The translations under genes and the position numbers were made by a program. DNA of 64,000 bases from Nocardiopsis endophytica (GTDB taxonomy: Bacteria; Actinomycetota; Actinomycetes; Streptosporangiales; Streptosporangiaceae): contig NZ_JAQFWQ010000021.1 in assembly GCF_027706725.1 (NCBI RefSeq), positions 1-64,000 of the forward strand. The letters run 5' to 3'. Below are positions 43,056 to 51,664 of this stretch, one piece after another. Below the pieces are notes generated by a model. That model ran no database searches, had not been told where the DNA came from, and saw nothing but the letters and a program-made list of their open reading frames with translations. Position 1 is the stretch's first letter; every line of letters begins with the position of its first letter.

Positions 43056-43553
43056 TCACCACCAATAGGTGCCGTTGCCGCCGCTGACGCAGCCGTCGCC
43101 CGGGTTCACCACGATGCAGGCGCGGAAAGCGCGCGCCGAGGAGGACGACGTCGGGTAGCCGCGCGTGTAGATGCGCGCCCCGACCCGCCAGGCGTTGTAC
43201 AGGTCCCACCTCCGGTCGCCGTTGTTGTCGACCTCGAACCGGATCCAGTGGTTCCCGTTGGCGTTGAGCGCGCGGCCCCACCCGTACTGGGTGCCGTTGT
43301 AGGTGCCGAACCGGATCTGGGCCGTTCCCCGGCTGAAGCTGTAGGCCAGCGACGTCCGCGGGTTGGGCACGACCGCCGGGTCGTAGAGCCAGGCCTGCTG
43401 GGCGGAGGCGCCCTCGCCGGAGCGGGCCCCGCTCCGCTCGTCGGGGCCCTCGGCCGCGGCGGGCGGGGCGAGCAGGGCGAGCGCGGCAGCGGCGGCCGTG
43501 GTGACGGCGGCGGTGCGGCGCAGGGCGCGGGGTCGGCGGTTCCTCGTGTGCAT
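43056..43553 (-). CDS. Small secreted protein of unknown function
   Basis: 165 aa, ATG at 43553, AGGAG about ten bases upstream. A clear signal peptide: Arg-rich start, hydrophobic AAVTTAAAAALALLAPPAAA and a cleavage site after AAA or AEG near residue 35. The mature part (about 130 aa) is aromatic and beta-like (SLAYSFSRGTAQIRFGTYNG, WIRFEVDNNGDRRWDLYNAW), has two Cys and ends in GTYWW. The repeated G-x-Y/W and N-x-G-D patterns suggest a small jelly-roll or lectin-like fold. No family recognised. Upstream lies TTGTGA, 18 bases, TAGGGT (43670s, minus strand) as promoter. Confidence 0.8.
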   Translation of the reverse strand: MHTRNRRPRALRRTAAVTTAAAAALALLAPPAAAEGPDERSGARSGEGASAQQAWLYDPAVVPNPRTSLAYSFSRGTAQIRFGTYNGTQYGWGRALNANGNHWIRFEVDNNGDRRWDLYNAWRVGARIYTRGYPTSSSSARAFRACIVVNPGDGCVSGGNGTYWW

Positions 43554-43878
43554 GGGGTGATCCGCTCCTTTGCGTGCGCGGCCGGGGGCACCCGGCCGCG
43601 GTGGGGGAGGGCGGCCGCTCAGAGCGGGTCGCGGTCACCGAGGACATCGGAACCCTACGCAATGCGTCCGGTTGATCACAATAGGTTGTCGAAAGGGGGA
43701 TTGCAGCGCCGGGTAACCGGAGCGTGTCGCCATCGCACCTGGTCAGAGGTGATTCATTGGATCACCGGTCGAACGGCTCGATCGCCGAGGGCATGCGGGC
43801 CGGGGCCGGGGGCGGGCCGCTCCGGGCGACGGCGGCGGACCGGAACTCCGGCGGTAGGCGCCGCACCCCGTCACCGGG
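43554..43878. other. Promoter-containing gap before the secreted protein
   Basis: 325 bases without a gene between the kinase stop (43879) and the secreted protein start. On the minus strand TTGTGA and TAGGGT, 18 bases apart, make a plausible promoter. The spacer contains the small palindrome ACGCAATGCGT (43657-43667), a possible repressor site. The rest shows nothing recognisable. Confidence 0.5.
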
Positions 43879-46800
43879 TCAGCTCCGTGGGTCCTGTGGG
43901 GTCTGTGGGCCCTGCGTGGGCCGGGGCGCCACCTCTGTCGCCGCCTCGTCGGACGGGGAGGGCGCGTTCCCCTCCGGCCGTCCACCGGTCGGCGGCGCCA
44001 CCTGTGTGGGCCCCTCCGCGCCCGTGGGCGGTGCCGCGCGGGTCTCCTCCACACGGGTCCCTTCCAGGCGCGTCGGCGCCACGCCGCCGGGCAGGGGGCC
44101 ACCGGTCGCGGCACCGGGGGCGCCAGGGGGCGCCACCCGGGTCGGCGGCACTCCCTGAGGCGGTCCACCGGGAGTCGGCGGCCCACCGTGCGTCGGCGGT
44201 CCTGCGAAGGGTCCCGTGTACGCGGGCGGGCCGACGCGGGTCGGGGGCGGGCCGTAGGCGGCGCCCATCGGCGGCGGCCCGGAGGGCGGCCCCGCGGGCG
44301 CCCCCGCCGTCGGGCCCATGGGGTGTCCCGCGAAGCCCGCCGGCGGCCCCGCCGGGTGGCCGACCGGCCCCGCCGGGACCGGCCCGGTCCCGTGCCAGGT
44401 GTGCGGCGGGTGGCCGCCCTGAGGGTGGGGCGCCGCGTACCCGCCGGGGCGGGCCCGGCGATGGCGCAGGCGCTCGCTGAGCCAGGTCCCCGCGACATAG
44501 ACGACGGGGAACAGCACCAGCATCGACGTCCACGCCCCGCCCTCGGGGTCGGTGGAGACGAGGTGCCCGGTCAGGGACCCGGCCCACGGGAAGGCGGGCA
44601 TGTCCTCAAGGGGGAGCGCCTCGGGCAGGACCAGTACCGCCGCCGTGGCGCCGATCCAGAGCAGGTGGCCGCCGGTCCACCGCCATAGCGCGTAGGCGAG
44701 CCCGGCCACCGCCGCCGCGGCGAACGGCAGCAGCGTGAACAGCGCCATGGCGTCCGGCATGCGGAACTCGGACGGGCGGGCGTCGCCCACGGCCACCGAC
44801 CACCCGGCGACGAGCAGGTAGAGCGACCACGTCCCCAGCCACACGAGCGCGGTCAGACCGGCCACGGCCGCGGCGGTGCGCACGCCAGGGCGGGCGTTGG
44901 GCAGGAGCGGGACCGGGACGGTCCAGGGGCGTGAGGCCGCCAGGGCCACCAGGGTCCAGATGAAGAGGGCCAGCGCGGCCGCCCCGCCCAGGAGGACCAC
45001 GGCGCCCAGGGCGGTGGGGAAGGCGCCCGCCTCGTCGGCCGCCGCGACCAGCGGCTCGGATACCACGGGCGGCGGCGGTACCGGGAACCCGTCCAGGAAC
45101 ACCGTGGCGATGTGCACCAGGGTCACAAGGGCGGTCCCGAAGAAGAACGCGCCCAGCCGCCGCCAGGGCGGAGCCAGGGCGACCACCAGGGCGGCAGCGG
45201 CGGCCACCGTCCAGACCTGCAGCTGGAGGGAGAAGGCCCCGCCGAACGCCGTCTCCGCCTCCACGGGGGGCGCGGCGGCGGGCTCGTCCGCGGTGAGGCC
45301 GTGCACAACGGCCTGCAGGGCCAGCATCAGCCACCAGAAGACCAGCACCTGGAGGAACGCCCGCACGGCACCGCTGCGCAGGCGCTCGCGCAGCACCGGA
45401 CGCGGGTCGGCGCGGCGGCGCCATTCGGCGCCCGCGGTGCGGCGCGCGGCCGGGGCCAGCAGCCGGACCGCGACCAGCAGCGCCAGCCCCTCGTCGCTGC
45501 CGGGGTCGGCGGCCGCCGCCTCGGCCAGCAGCCCCCTCCACCACGGCAGGACCAGGCCGGACCAGCCGCGCAGCGCCTCGCGGCGCACATCGGCCCGCAG
45601 GTCCGCGGGGGCGTCGGCCCGTGCGGAGTCGTCGATGGCGCACACGGCCAGGGCCACGGCGCGGTTGCGCTCGGCCGGTCCGGCGGCCATGCCCAGGGCG
45701 TCGGCCTTGAGCAGCGCGCGGTCGATGACGGCGCGGGCCCGCAGGCCGACGTTCTCCAGGCGGGCGCAGCGCCGCCCGCACCCGTCGTGGCCGCACCGGT
45801 GGGCGGCGGTGATCAGGGAGATCTCATTGATGACGATCTCGGCGAGCCGCCCGTGGCCCTCCGGCCCTCCGGCGGCCAGGGCGCGCAGGCCCTCGATGCT
45901 CGCGTCGCGGCCCCGGTGGACGGGGCCCTCGTCGGGGCGGAAGGCGGCGGCGAACGCAGTGGCGGCGACGGCGGCCTGCTCGGCGCTGAGGATGCCGGTG
46001 AGGTGGTCGCGGTCGTAGGCGGTGTCGCCGGTCTCCTCCAGCCACGCCCGCAGCCGGGCCGCCCCGTCGCGGCGCAGCCAGTCCTCGGCGCGGTCGGGGT
46101 GCCGGACGAACAGGGCGGCCAGGTCGGCGGGGGCGTGCACGGCCTCGCCGGCGAAGGAGATGGGGCGGATGCCGCCCGTGGTGCGCAGCGGGGAGCTGGG
46201 CAGGTGGGCGGAATCGTCGGCGACCGGGACCGACCAGTCGGCGTCGATGACCCGGGTGGCCAGCCGGGTGGCGTGCTCCCGGGCGCCGTCCTCACCGTCC
46301 CCGTCGCCGGGGACGCGCTCCTCGCCGGTGACGGCGGCCAGCACGGCGAGCGCGCCGGGGCGCGCGGACGGGTCCCGGCTCAGCGCGGCGGCCACCGGCC
46401 CGGCGAGTACGTCCGGCAGCTCGTCGGCCGCGCCGTCGGGCTCCTCGTTCACGGTGCGGTAGCGCAGTACCTCGACCGGCCCCGCCCCGTAGGGCGGGCG
46501 GCCGCTCGCGGCATAGGCGACCAGTTCGCCCCAGCAGAACATGTCGGACTCGGGCCCGGCGCGCTCGCCGTCGTACCGCTCGGGGCTGATCCAGCCCGGG
46601 GTGCCCACGACCATGTCGGTGTGGGTCATGGAGGACTCGTCGAGGGCCTGGGCGATGCCGAAGTCGAGGACCTTGGGCCCGTCCGGGGCGAGGATGATGT
46701 TGTCCGGCTTGAGGTCGCGGTGGACGATGCCCTCGCGGTGGATCGCGGCCAGCGCCTCGGCCAGTCCGGCGGCGAACGCGACCAGGGCGCCGCCGGCCAG

Positions 46801-47148
46801 CGGGCCGTGCTCGGCCAGGTAGGTGCGCAGCGTGGGGCCGGAGACGTAGGAGACGGCGAGCCAGGGCGTCGCGGCGTCGGTGTCGGCGTCCAGCAGCGGA
46901 GCGACGCAGCGGCCGCGGACCCGCCGGGCGAGGGCGACCTCGCGCGCGAAGCGGGAGCGGTAGCCGGGGTCGGCCGCGTACTCGGCCCGCACCGTCTTGA
47001 CGGCGGCCGGGAGCCCGGAGCGGTCGCGGCCCATGTAGACGACGCCCATGCCGCCCGCGCCGAGCCGCCCCATGAGGCGGAAGGCCCCGATCGCGGCGGG
47101 GTCGTCGGCCTTCAGCGGCGCGATTCGTGCGGGGGGTGCGTCGGGCAT
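43879..47148 (-). CDS. Ser/Thr protein kinase with membrane domain and TxV-repeat tail
   Basis: 1089 aa, ATG at 47148 after AAGGAAGA. The PknB-type kinase domain spans 20-275: GAGGMG P-loop, AAVKTV lysine, HRDLKPDN catalytic loop, DFG and a GTPGWISPERY activation segment; it looks active. A soluble helical region (300-610) with CGHDGCGRRC follows, then about eight membrane segments (620-900). The cytoplasmic tail is Pro/Gly/His-rich with recurring PTRV, APTRL, GPTQV and ATEVAP units. Thr-x-Val in such tails is typical of kinase autophosphorylation and FHA-domain docking. The organisation is unlike standard PASTA-type PknB. Confidence 0.9.
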   Translation of the reverse strand: MPDAPPARIAPLKADDPAAIGAFRLMGRLGAGGMGVVYMGRDRSGLPAAVKTVRAEYAADPGYRSRFAREVALARRVRGRCVAPLLDADTDAATPWLAVSYVSGPTLRTYLAEHGPLAGGALVAFAAGLAEALAAIHREGIVHRDLKPDNIILAPDGPKVLDFGIAQALDESSMTHTDMVVGTPGWISPERYDGERAGPESDMFCWGELVAYAASGRPPYGAGPVEVLRYRTVNEEPDGAADELPDVLAGPVAAALSRDPSARPGALAVLAAVTGEERVPGDGDGEDGAREHATRLATRVIDADWSVPVADDSAHLPSSPLRTTGGIRPISFAGEAVHAPADLAALFVRHPDRAEDWLRRDGAARLRAWLEETGDTAYDRDHLTGILSAEQAAVAATAFAAAFRPDEGPVHRGRDASIEGLRALAAGGPEGHGRLAEIVINEISLITAAHRCGHDGCGRRCARLENVGLRARAVIDRALLKADALGMAAGPAERNRAVALAVCAIDDSARADAPADLRADVRREALRGWSGLVLPWWRGLLAEAAAADPGSDEGLALLVAVRLLAPAARRTAGAEWRRRADPRPVLRERLRSGAVRAFLQVLVFWWLMLALQAVVHGLTADEPAAAPPVEAETAFGGAFSLQLQVWTVAAAAALVVALAPPWRRLGAFFFGTALVTLVHIATVFLDGFPVPPPPVVSEPLVAAADEAGAFPTALGAVVLLGGAAALALFIWTLVALAASRPWTVPVPLLPNARPGVRTAAAVAGLTALVWLGTWSLYLLVAGWSVAVGDARPSEFRMPDAMALFTLLPFAAAAVAGLAYALWRWTGGHLLWIGATAAVLVLPEALPLEDMPAFPWAGSLTGHLVSTDPEGGAWTSMLVLFPVVYVAGTWLSERLRHRRARPGGYAAPHPQGGHPPHTWHGTGPVPAGPVGHPAGPPAGFAGHPMGPTAGAPAGPPSGPPPMGAAYGPPPTRVGPPAYTGPFAGPPTHGGPPTPGGPPQGVPPTRVAPPGAPGAATGGPLPGGVAPTRLEGTRVEETRAAPPTGAEGPTQVAPPTGGRPEGNAPSPSDEAATEVAPRPTQGPQTPQDPRS

Positions 47149-47513
47149 GCGCCGGTCTTCCTTGTTCGGGGGGCTTCACCTCCGGTTATACCGAACGGCG
47201 AAGACCGAGCCGAATCGGGCGATTCGGGCGCGAGGCCGCACCGCCGCGGCGGTGTCGATCGGTTGTTGCAACGAGGAGGTCGTTGAGGGCCCCGGCCGGA
47301 GTGCGGTCGCGGCCCAGGCGCTCGGCGATCCGGGCGTCGGTCTCCCCCCTGTTCGAGCAGGATCGTGATCTCCTCGCGCCCTGTGATCGTCAGCCGCTTG
47401 CCCGGCACGTTGCACCGCTTTCGAAGGACAGTGTTGCAGCGCAAACGAGAACCCACCCGCGGAGCCGGACGCCTACAGAGCACGCACGCCACGGCGGAGG
47501 AAGGGGCCTGGCC
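47149..47513. other. Gap between kinase and cupin genes with IS30-type remnant
   Basis: 365 bases. The middle contains a frameshifted transposase fragment (47290-47412). Near 47170-47225 an AT-richer patch (TTATACCGAA on the plus strand) may hold the kinase promoter on the minus strand. Nothing else was recognised. Confidence 0.5.
47290..47412 (-). pseudogene. Frameshifted IS30-type transposase N-terminal fragment
   Basis: On the minus strand the frame reads GKRLTITGREEITILLEQG, the start of the IS30-family helix-turn-helix. It then loses sense at a run of six G. Dropping one G restores ETDARIAERLGRDRT, the second half of the HTH. After this the sequence (PAGALNDLLVATTD) no longer matches the family. 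So only about 40 codons of an insertion-sequence gene remain, with a single-base insertion. No terminal inverted repeats were found. Confidence 0.5.
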
Positions 47514-48245
47514 CTATCCCTCGTCCCGCCTCGGACGCCATTTGTGCAGCCTCCCGCACATTCCGAAGTGGCGGGGTCCGGGCAGCGGCTCGGTGCGCAC
47601 CACGGTCGCGTCCTCCATGAGCCCGGGGTCGCCCTCGGCGAGGGACGCCAACTGGCGCCGTGTCCGCTCGGCCTCGCGCTCCGCGCCCTCGTGCCAGATC
47701 CGCTCCCACTCGGCCACCCGGGGCCGCACCAGGTCCGCGGCCAGTCGGTGGAACCGGCGCAGCGCCTCCCCGCCCTCCCGGCGCACCGCAGCGCGCAGTT
47801 CCAGGTAGCCCTCCACGGCGAGGTCCCTGCGCGCCCTGGCGGTGGCGGCGCGCTCCTCCGCAGGGGTGTCCTGGGACAGCCGCGCCGCCGCGTCGTAGGC
47901 GTCGCGATCGGCCAGGATTCGGGCGGGGAACGTGAACACCGCGTCTCCGGCCTCGGGCAGCCCCGAGTTCTGCATGAGGACGACGATCTCCAGGCCGCCG
48001 GAGTTCACCAGCCGGTGCACGGTCCCCGGGGTGAACCACAGCAGGGTTCCGGGCTCCAAGGCGTCGACCCGCGCGCCCTCAGGGGTGAGCGTGTGCACCT
48101 CCCCGCGTCCCGCGACGACGACATAGGCCTCCGAGGAGGCGGTGTGCACGTGGGGCGTGCCCCCGTGCAGCCCGTCCTCCGCCTGCCAGTCGTAGACCTC
48201 CAGCATGCTGGCGGCGACCGCCCCGGGGAACGACGGCGTGCTCAT
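47514..48245 (-). CDS. Cupin-domain protein of the sugar-type operon
   Basis: 243 aa, ATG at 48245 overlapping the DUF6807 stop. The cupin barrel covers residues 10-110: GTPHVHTASSEAYVVVAGRG is cupin motif 1 (His-x-His and Glu), and PGTLLWFTPGTVHRLVNSGG is motif 2 with its His. The C-terminal half is an Arg/Glu-rich helical region (AAVRREGGEALRRFHRLAAD). It is probably metal-binding. Enzyme or sugar-binding regulator cannot be decided. Third gene of the unit under the LacI regulator at 50386. Confidence 0.82.
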   Translation of the reverse strand: MSTPSFPGAVAASMLEVYDWQAEDGLHGGTPHVHTASSEAYVVVAGRGEVHTLTPEGARVDALEPGTLLWFTPGTVHRLVNSGGLEIVVLMQNSGLPEAGDAVFTFPARILADRDAYDAAARLSQDTPAEERAATARARRDLAVEGYLELRAAVRREGGEALRRFHRLAADLVRPRVAEWERIWHEGAEREAERTRRQLASLAEGDPGLMEDATVVRTEPLPGPRHFGMCGRLHKWRPRRDEG

Positions 48246-49147
48246 GGCGCGTACTCCTCGGCGAGCCGATGGGCCTCCTCGGCGCCGCACTCCCGGTCGG
48301 CGACGACGATCCGGTGCCACAGCTCCAGGGTTCCTCCCGGCTCCAGCCACAGCGGCTCGTCGAAGGCGGGGGAGGGGCAGAACGCCGGGAAGGCCTCCGA
48401 GCGCGCGAACCAGGTGATCGGGACCGCCCCGCTCGTCGTCCCGGCGTAGGCGAGGACGGTGGCGCCGCCGTCGGTCTCGTCGTGGCGCCCGGCGAAGGCG
48501 ATCCATTCCGAACGGGTCCCCATCACCGCGTCCCCGCGGTGCCCCGCCTCGCTGTACACCTTGCACCCGGTCCAGGCACGCGGCCCGCGCCAGAACAGGC
48601 CCGTGTAGCCGGCGGCCTTGCGGCCGTGCGTGGTGGGGCTGCCCAGTTCCAGCGCCGCGCCCCGGACGTTGGCCAGTGTCGTCGAGAAGTCCAGCGCCCA
48701 CGTCCCGCGCTCCGGGTCCACGCCGTGGAAGCGGTGCGTGCGCACCTCCTCGATCCACCGCCGACCGGTCGCGGCGGTCCAGGACAGGTGCTCGGTGAAC
48801 GCCGCCTCGCCCCCGCCCTCTCCGATCTCCTCGAACCGGTCGTGGGCGATGGTGCCGAGGTTGTCGAGCCACACGTAGCCCTGGCCGTGCACGTACGTCG
48901 GGCCGCCCCAGAAGTTCTGCCCCGACACGTGCGACCAGGTCATCTGCAGGCCCTTGTGCCAGCGGTGGTCCCAGGGGCGCACCGCCGTGACCGGGGCGCC
49001 GCCCAGGGTGCGCAGCGGGTGCAGGTAGGGCTTGGGCGCCTCCTCGGCCGGAGCGCCGGGGGCGAGTACGTAGCGGGCGATCTCGGTCCCCGCGGCGGTG
49101 ACGGACAGGGCGTCGCCGTCCCGGGCGACCGTCGGCTGCTCAGACAC
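48242..49147 (-). CDS. DUF6807 (PmoA-like) family protein
   Basis: 301 aa, start at 49147 inside the end of the oxidoreductase gene (8-base overlap). DUF6807 hallmarks: VRPWDHRWHKGLQMTWSHVS, NFWGGPTYV, then GLFWRGPRAWTGCK and WIAFAGRHDETDGGATVLAY. Members accompany Gfo/Idh/MocA enzymes and sugar catabolic genes in actinobacteria. The old name (methane oxygenase PmoA) is misleading. A beta-sandwich carbohydrate-processing role is likely but unproven. Confidence 0.85.
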   Translation of the reverse strand: MSEQPTVARDGDALSVTAAGTEIARYVLAPGAPAEEAPKPYLHPLRTLGGAPVTAVRPWDHRWHKGLQMTWSHVSGQNFWGGPTYVHGQGYVWLDNLGTIAHDRFEEIGEGGGEAAFTEHLSWTAATGRRWIEEVRTHRFHGVDPERGTWALDFSTTLANVRGAALELGSPTTHGRKAAGYTGLFWRGPRAWTGCKVYSEAGHRGDAVMGTRSEWIAFAGRHDETDGGATVLAYAGTTSGAVPITWFARSEAFPAFCPSPAFDEPLWLEPGGTLELWHRIVVADRECGAEEAHRLAEEYAP

Positions 49148-50264
49148 CGTGGCGCACCTCCAGTGCGGAGGCGGCCGCGGCGGGGTCGCCTCCGTGCATC
49201 GCGTGGTAGAAAGCGCTTTCAGGGCCGACCTGCGAACGGCGGACCGTGCCGCCGCCCAGCGCCGACCAGTACATCCCGGCGATCAGCTCCAGGACCCGCC
49301 GCCCGTCCCGGCCGCTGGCGCGGGGCCGCTCCCCGCGCTCCATCGCGTCCAGCAGCGACTCCAGCTGCGCCCGGTGCGAGCTGGGCACGTCCTCCTCCGG
49401 CGGCCAGGGCGCGGGCGCCGCCCCTCCGGGCCGGGGCGCGGGCGTCCACCGCCAGTGCCCGTTGCCGTAGCCGTACAGGTGCTCCAGCTCCACCGTGGCG
49501 TGCTCGAAGTCGAAGCGCAGATAGCTCGTCTCCCGGGGGGAGAGCAGGCTGTTGACGACCGAGAGCGTCGCGCCGGACGCGCACCGGACGATCGCCATCG
49601 CCACGTCCTCGGTCCGGGTCGCCCGCGCCGAGGTGGACATCACCGCCGTCACCTCCGTCCAGTCCCCGAGCAGGGACAGCGCCAGGTCCATCTGGTGGAT
49701 GCCGTGGCCCATGGTCGGGCCGCCGCCCTCGGTCTCCCACCGGCCGCGCCACGGCTTCTCGAAGTAGTCGGGGGAGCGGTACCAGAGCGTGTTGCACACC
49801 CCCACCAGGGGGCGGCCGAGGGTGCCGTCGGCGATGTGCCGCCGCAGGTGCTCGGCGCCCGAGCCGAACCGGTGCTGGAACACGTAGGCGGCGAACGGGC
49901 CGTCGGCGCCCTCGTGCCGCATCACCTCGTCGTACTCGGCGAGGGAGAGCGCGGGCGGCTTCTCGCACCACACCCAGGCGCCGGCGTCCAGGCTCGCGGC
50001 GGCCGCCTCCCGGTGCGCGGCGGGCGGGGTGCAGACCAGGACGATGTCGGGGGCCTCGGCGGCGAGCATGGCCTCCAGGGCGGCGTAGCGCCCGGGGACG
50101 CCCCACTCGGCGGCGGTGGCGGCCAGCAGCTCCTCGTCCGGCTCGACGAGGGCCACCGCCTCCACCCGGCCGGACAGCGAGGCGAGTGCGGGCAGGTGCC
50201 GTCCGCGGGCGATGGCGCCGCACCCGACGACGGCCGCGCGGATCGGTGGACGGGGTCGGGACAC
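49140..50264 (-). CDS. Gfo/Idh/MocA family oxidoreductase
   Basis: 374 aa, GTG at 50264 with GAGGAGG upstream. Rossmann motif VVGCGAIARGRHLPAL at the N-terminus, VCTPPAAH, and the catalytic-Lys motif WCEKPPALS (CEKP). The C-terminal beta-sheet domain contains GPTMGHGIHQMDLALSLLGD, where the conserved Asp and His sit. These enzymes oxidise or epimerise sugars and inositols with NAD(P). First gene of the divergent unit opposite the LacI regulator, with operator palindromes 30-70 bases upstream. Confidence 0.9.
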   Translation of the reverse strand: MSRPRPPIRAAVVGCGAIARGRHLPALASLSGRVEAVALVEPDEELLAATAAEWGVPGRYAALEAMLAAEAPDIVLVCTPPAAHREAAAASLDAGAWVWCEKPPALSLAEYDEVMRHEGADGPFAAYVFQHRFGSGAEHLRRHIADGTLGRPLVGVCNTLWYRSPDYFEKPWRGRWETEGGGPTMGHGIHQMDLALSLLGDWTEVTAVMSTSARATRTEDVAMAIVRCASGATLSVVNSLLSPRETSYLRFDFEHATVELEHLYGYGNGHWRWTPAPRPGGAAPAPWPPEEDVPSSHRAQLESLLDAMERGERPRASGRDGRRVLELIAGMYWSALGGGTVRRSQVGPESAFYHAMHGGDPAAAASALEVRHGV

Positions 50265-50294
50265 GGGGGCCTCCTCGGAGGGTCGGCCGAAAAA

Positions 50295-50308
50295 GGTGAA
50301 CGTTCACC
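50295..50308. promoter_or_regulatory. LacI-type operator 1
   Basis: GGTGAACGTTCACC is a perfect 14-bp palindrome with the central CG typical of LacI/GalR operators. It lies 31 bases upstream of the oxidoreductase start and is probably bound by the regulator encoded at 50386. Confidence 0.75.
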
Positions 50309-50330
50309 ATCGAGTGTCGCCGCTACGATA

Positions 50331-50342
50331 GTGATCGTTCAC
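50331..50342. promoter_or_regulatory. LacI-type operator 2
   Basis: GTGATCGTTCAC is an imperfect copy of operator 1, centred 35 bases away and 44 bases before the lacI-type start. Two sites in one divergent gap suggest cooperative repression and autoregulation. Confidence 0.65.
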
Positions 50343-50385
50343 AAAACCCGTCAAGGCGGGGTCCGCACCGGGATCGGGGGGCTCG

Positions 50386-51414
50386 ATGGGCGCGTCCGGC
50401 GCACCGCACCGCAGGCCGACCATGAAGGAGGTGGCCCGCGCGGCCGGTGTCTCCCACCAGACCGTCTCGCGCCACCTGCGCTTCGCGGGGGAGGGGCTCA
50501 AGGCCTCCACCCGGGAGCGCGTGGACGCCGCGATCAGGGAGCTGGGCTACCGGCCCAACCTCATCGCGCGCTCGATGCGCACCCGCCGCACCGGGCGCCT
50601 GGCGATCCTGCTGCCCAGCGTGGGCGACGCCAGCCCGGGCCGGACGCTGGTCGGCGCCATCGGCGCCGCCCGCGCGGCCGGGTACGCGGTCGAGGTGCTC
50701 AGCGTGGAGGGCGGCGCGCGGGAGCGGGCCGGGCGCCTGGCCGACCTGGCCGGGTCCGGGCAGGTCGAGGGCGTCCTGTCGCTGGCCCCGGCCGAGCTCG
50801 GCGACGGCCCGCCGCCGGACGCGGAGGCGGCCGTGGTCGTCTCCGCGGGCTACGACGACCGCATGCGGGGCATCGGGGAGCTGGCCGACGGGTCGCCGGT
50901 GGCCGACCTGGTGGCGGGGCTCGCGGCCGGCGGCCACCGGCGGTTCCTGCACGTGGCGGGGGACCGGGGGTACGCCTCGGCGCGCGGGCGCAGGCGGGCC
51001 TACCTGGAGATCGTCGAGCGGCTGGGCCTGGAGTCGCACGGCGTGGCCGACGGCGACTGGTCGGCCGAGTCCGGGCGCGCGGCGGTGCTGGACCTGCCCG
51101 AGGACTCCGGCGTCACCGCCGTCATCGCGGGCAACGACGCGGTCGCCGCTGGCGCGGTGCGCGGAGCCCTGGAGCGCGGCTGGAGCGTGCCCGGCGACCT
51201 CAGCGTGACCGGCTGGGACGACGCCCCGGTGGCCGCCTACCTGTCCCCGGCCCTGACGACGGTGGCCGTCGACCTGGAGCGGCTCGGCACCCGCGCCATG
51301 GAGCGCCTGATCGCCGCGGTGCGCGGGACCGACCCCGAGGTGGAGGAGGACGAGCCGCTCAACCGGGTGGTCTGGCGCGAGTCGACCGGCCCCGCGCCGC
51401 GGCGCGGGGCCTGA
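50386..51414 (+). CDS. LacI-family transcriptional regulator
   Basis: 342 aa, ATG at 50386 after GGGGGG. The LacI helix-turn-helix is at residues 13-40 (MKEVARAAGVSHQTVSRHLR) with the hinge RPNLIARSMRTRRTG. The periplasmic-binding-like sensor domain follows (RAAVLDLPEDSGVTAVIAGN, then GDLSVTGWDDAPVAAYLSPA). It should repress the divergent oxidoreductase/DUF6807/cupin unit through the palindromes at 50295 and 50331 and release on a sugar ligand. Confidence 0.93.
   Translation: MGASGAPHRRPTMKEVARAAGVSHQTVSRHLRFAGEGLKASTRERVDAAIRELGYRPNLIARSMRTRRTGRLAILLPSVGDASPGRTLVGAIGAARAAGYAVEVLSVEGGARERAGRLADLAGSGQVEGVLSLAPAELGDGPPPDAEAAVVVSAGYDDRMRGIGELADGSPVADLVAGLAAGGHRRFLHVAGDRGYASARGRRRAYLEIVERLGLESHGVADGDWSAESGRAAVLDLPEDSGVTAVIAGNDAVAAGAVRGALERGWSVPGDLSVTGWDDAPVAAYLSPALTTVAVDLERLGTRAMERLIAAVRGTDPEVEEDEPLNRVVWRESTGPAPRRGA
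51388..51411. terminator. 24-bp palindrome at the lacI-type gene end
   Basis: A perfect self-complementary 24-base run starting GGCCCCGCGCC spans the last codons of the regulator. It forms an 11-bp stem and can end transcription despite overlapping coding sequence. Confidence 0.5.
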
Positions 51415-51538
51415 CGCGGGGCCGTTCCGCTTGGAGCGGTGTGACTTCCATCCGCCCGGGTCGGCCCGCTGGTGACGGCCCTGGGGCGCGCCGCCCCGTC
51501 TTCGCGGCATTGGGCCGTGACCTCCCTTCCGCTCGGAG

Positions 51539-51567
51539 GCCTCCGGCCGCCCGCCGAGGGCGGTCAC
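51539..51567. repeat. Intergenic repeat family C, copy 2
   Basis: 27 of 29 bases match 1723-1751 (GCCTCCGGCCGCCC...GGCGGTCAC). Like copy 1 it lies between convergent genes, here the LacI regulator and the methyltransferase at 51665. The 250-base gap also has the direct repeat CTGACGCGGGGCCG at 51411-51424 and 51604-51617. Confidence 0.6.
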
Positions 51568-51664
51568 GACCGGCGGAAGCCGCACCATCCGGCGGAACAC
51601 CACCTGACGCGGGGCCGGTCGCCCCTGGGGAGGCGGCACCGGGGCCGGTGGCACCGAGGGGCGT

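Noticed and set aside
45112-47286. 724-codon plus-strand frame opposite the Ser/Thr kinase
   Set aside because: Gly/Arg-rich shadow frame; the minus strand carries a complete kinase domain.
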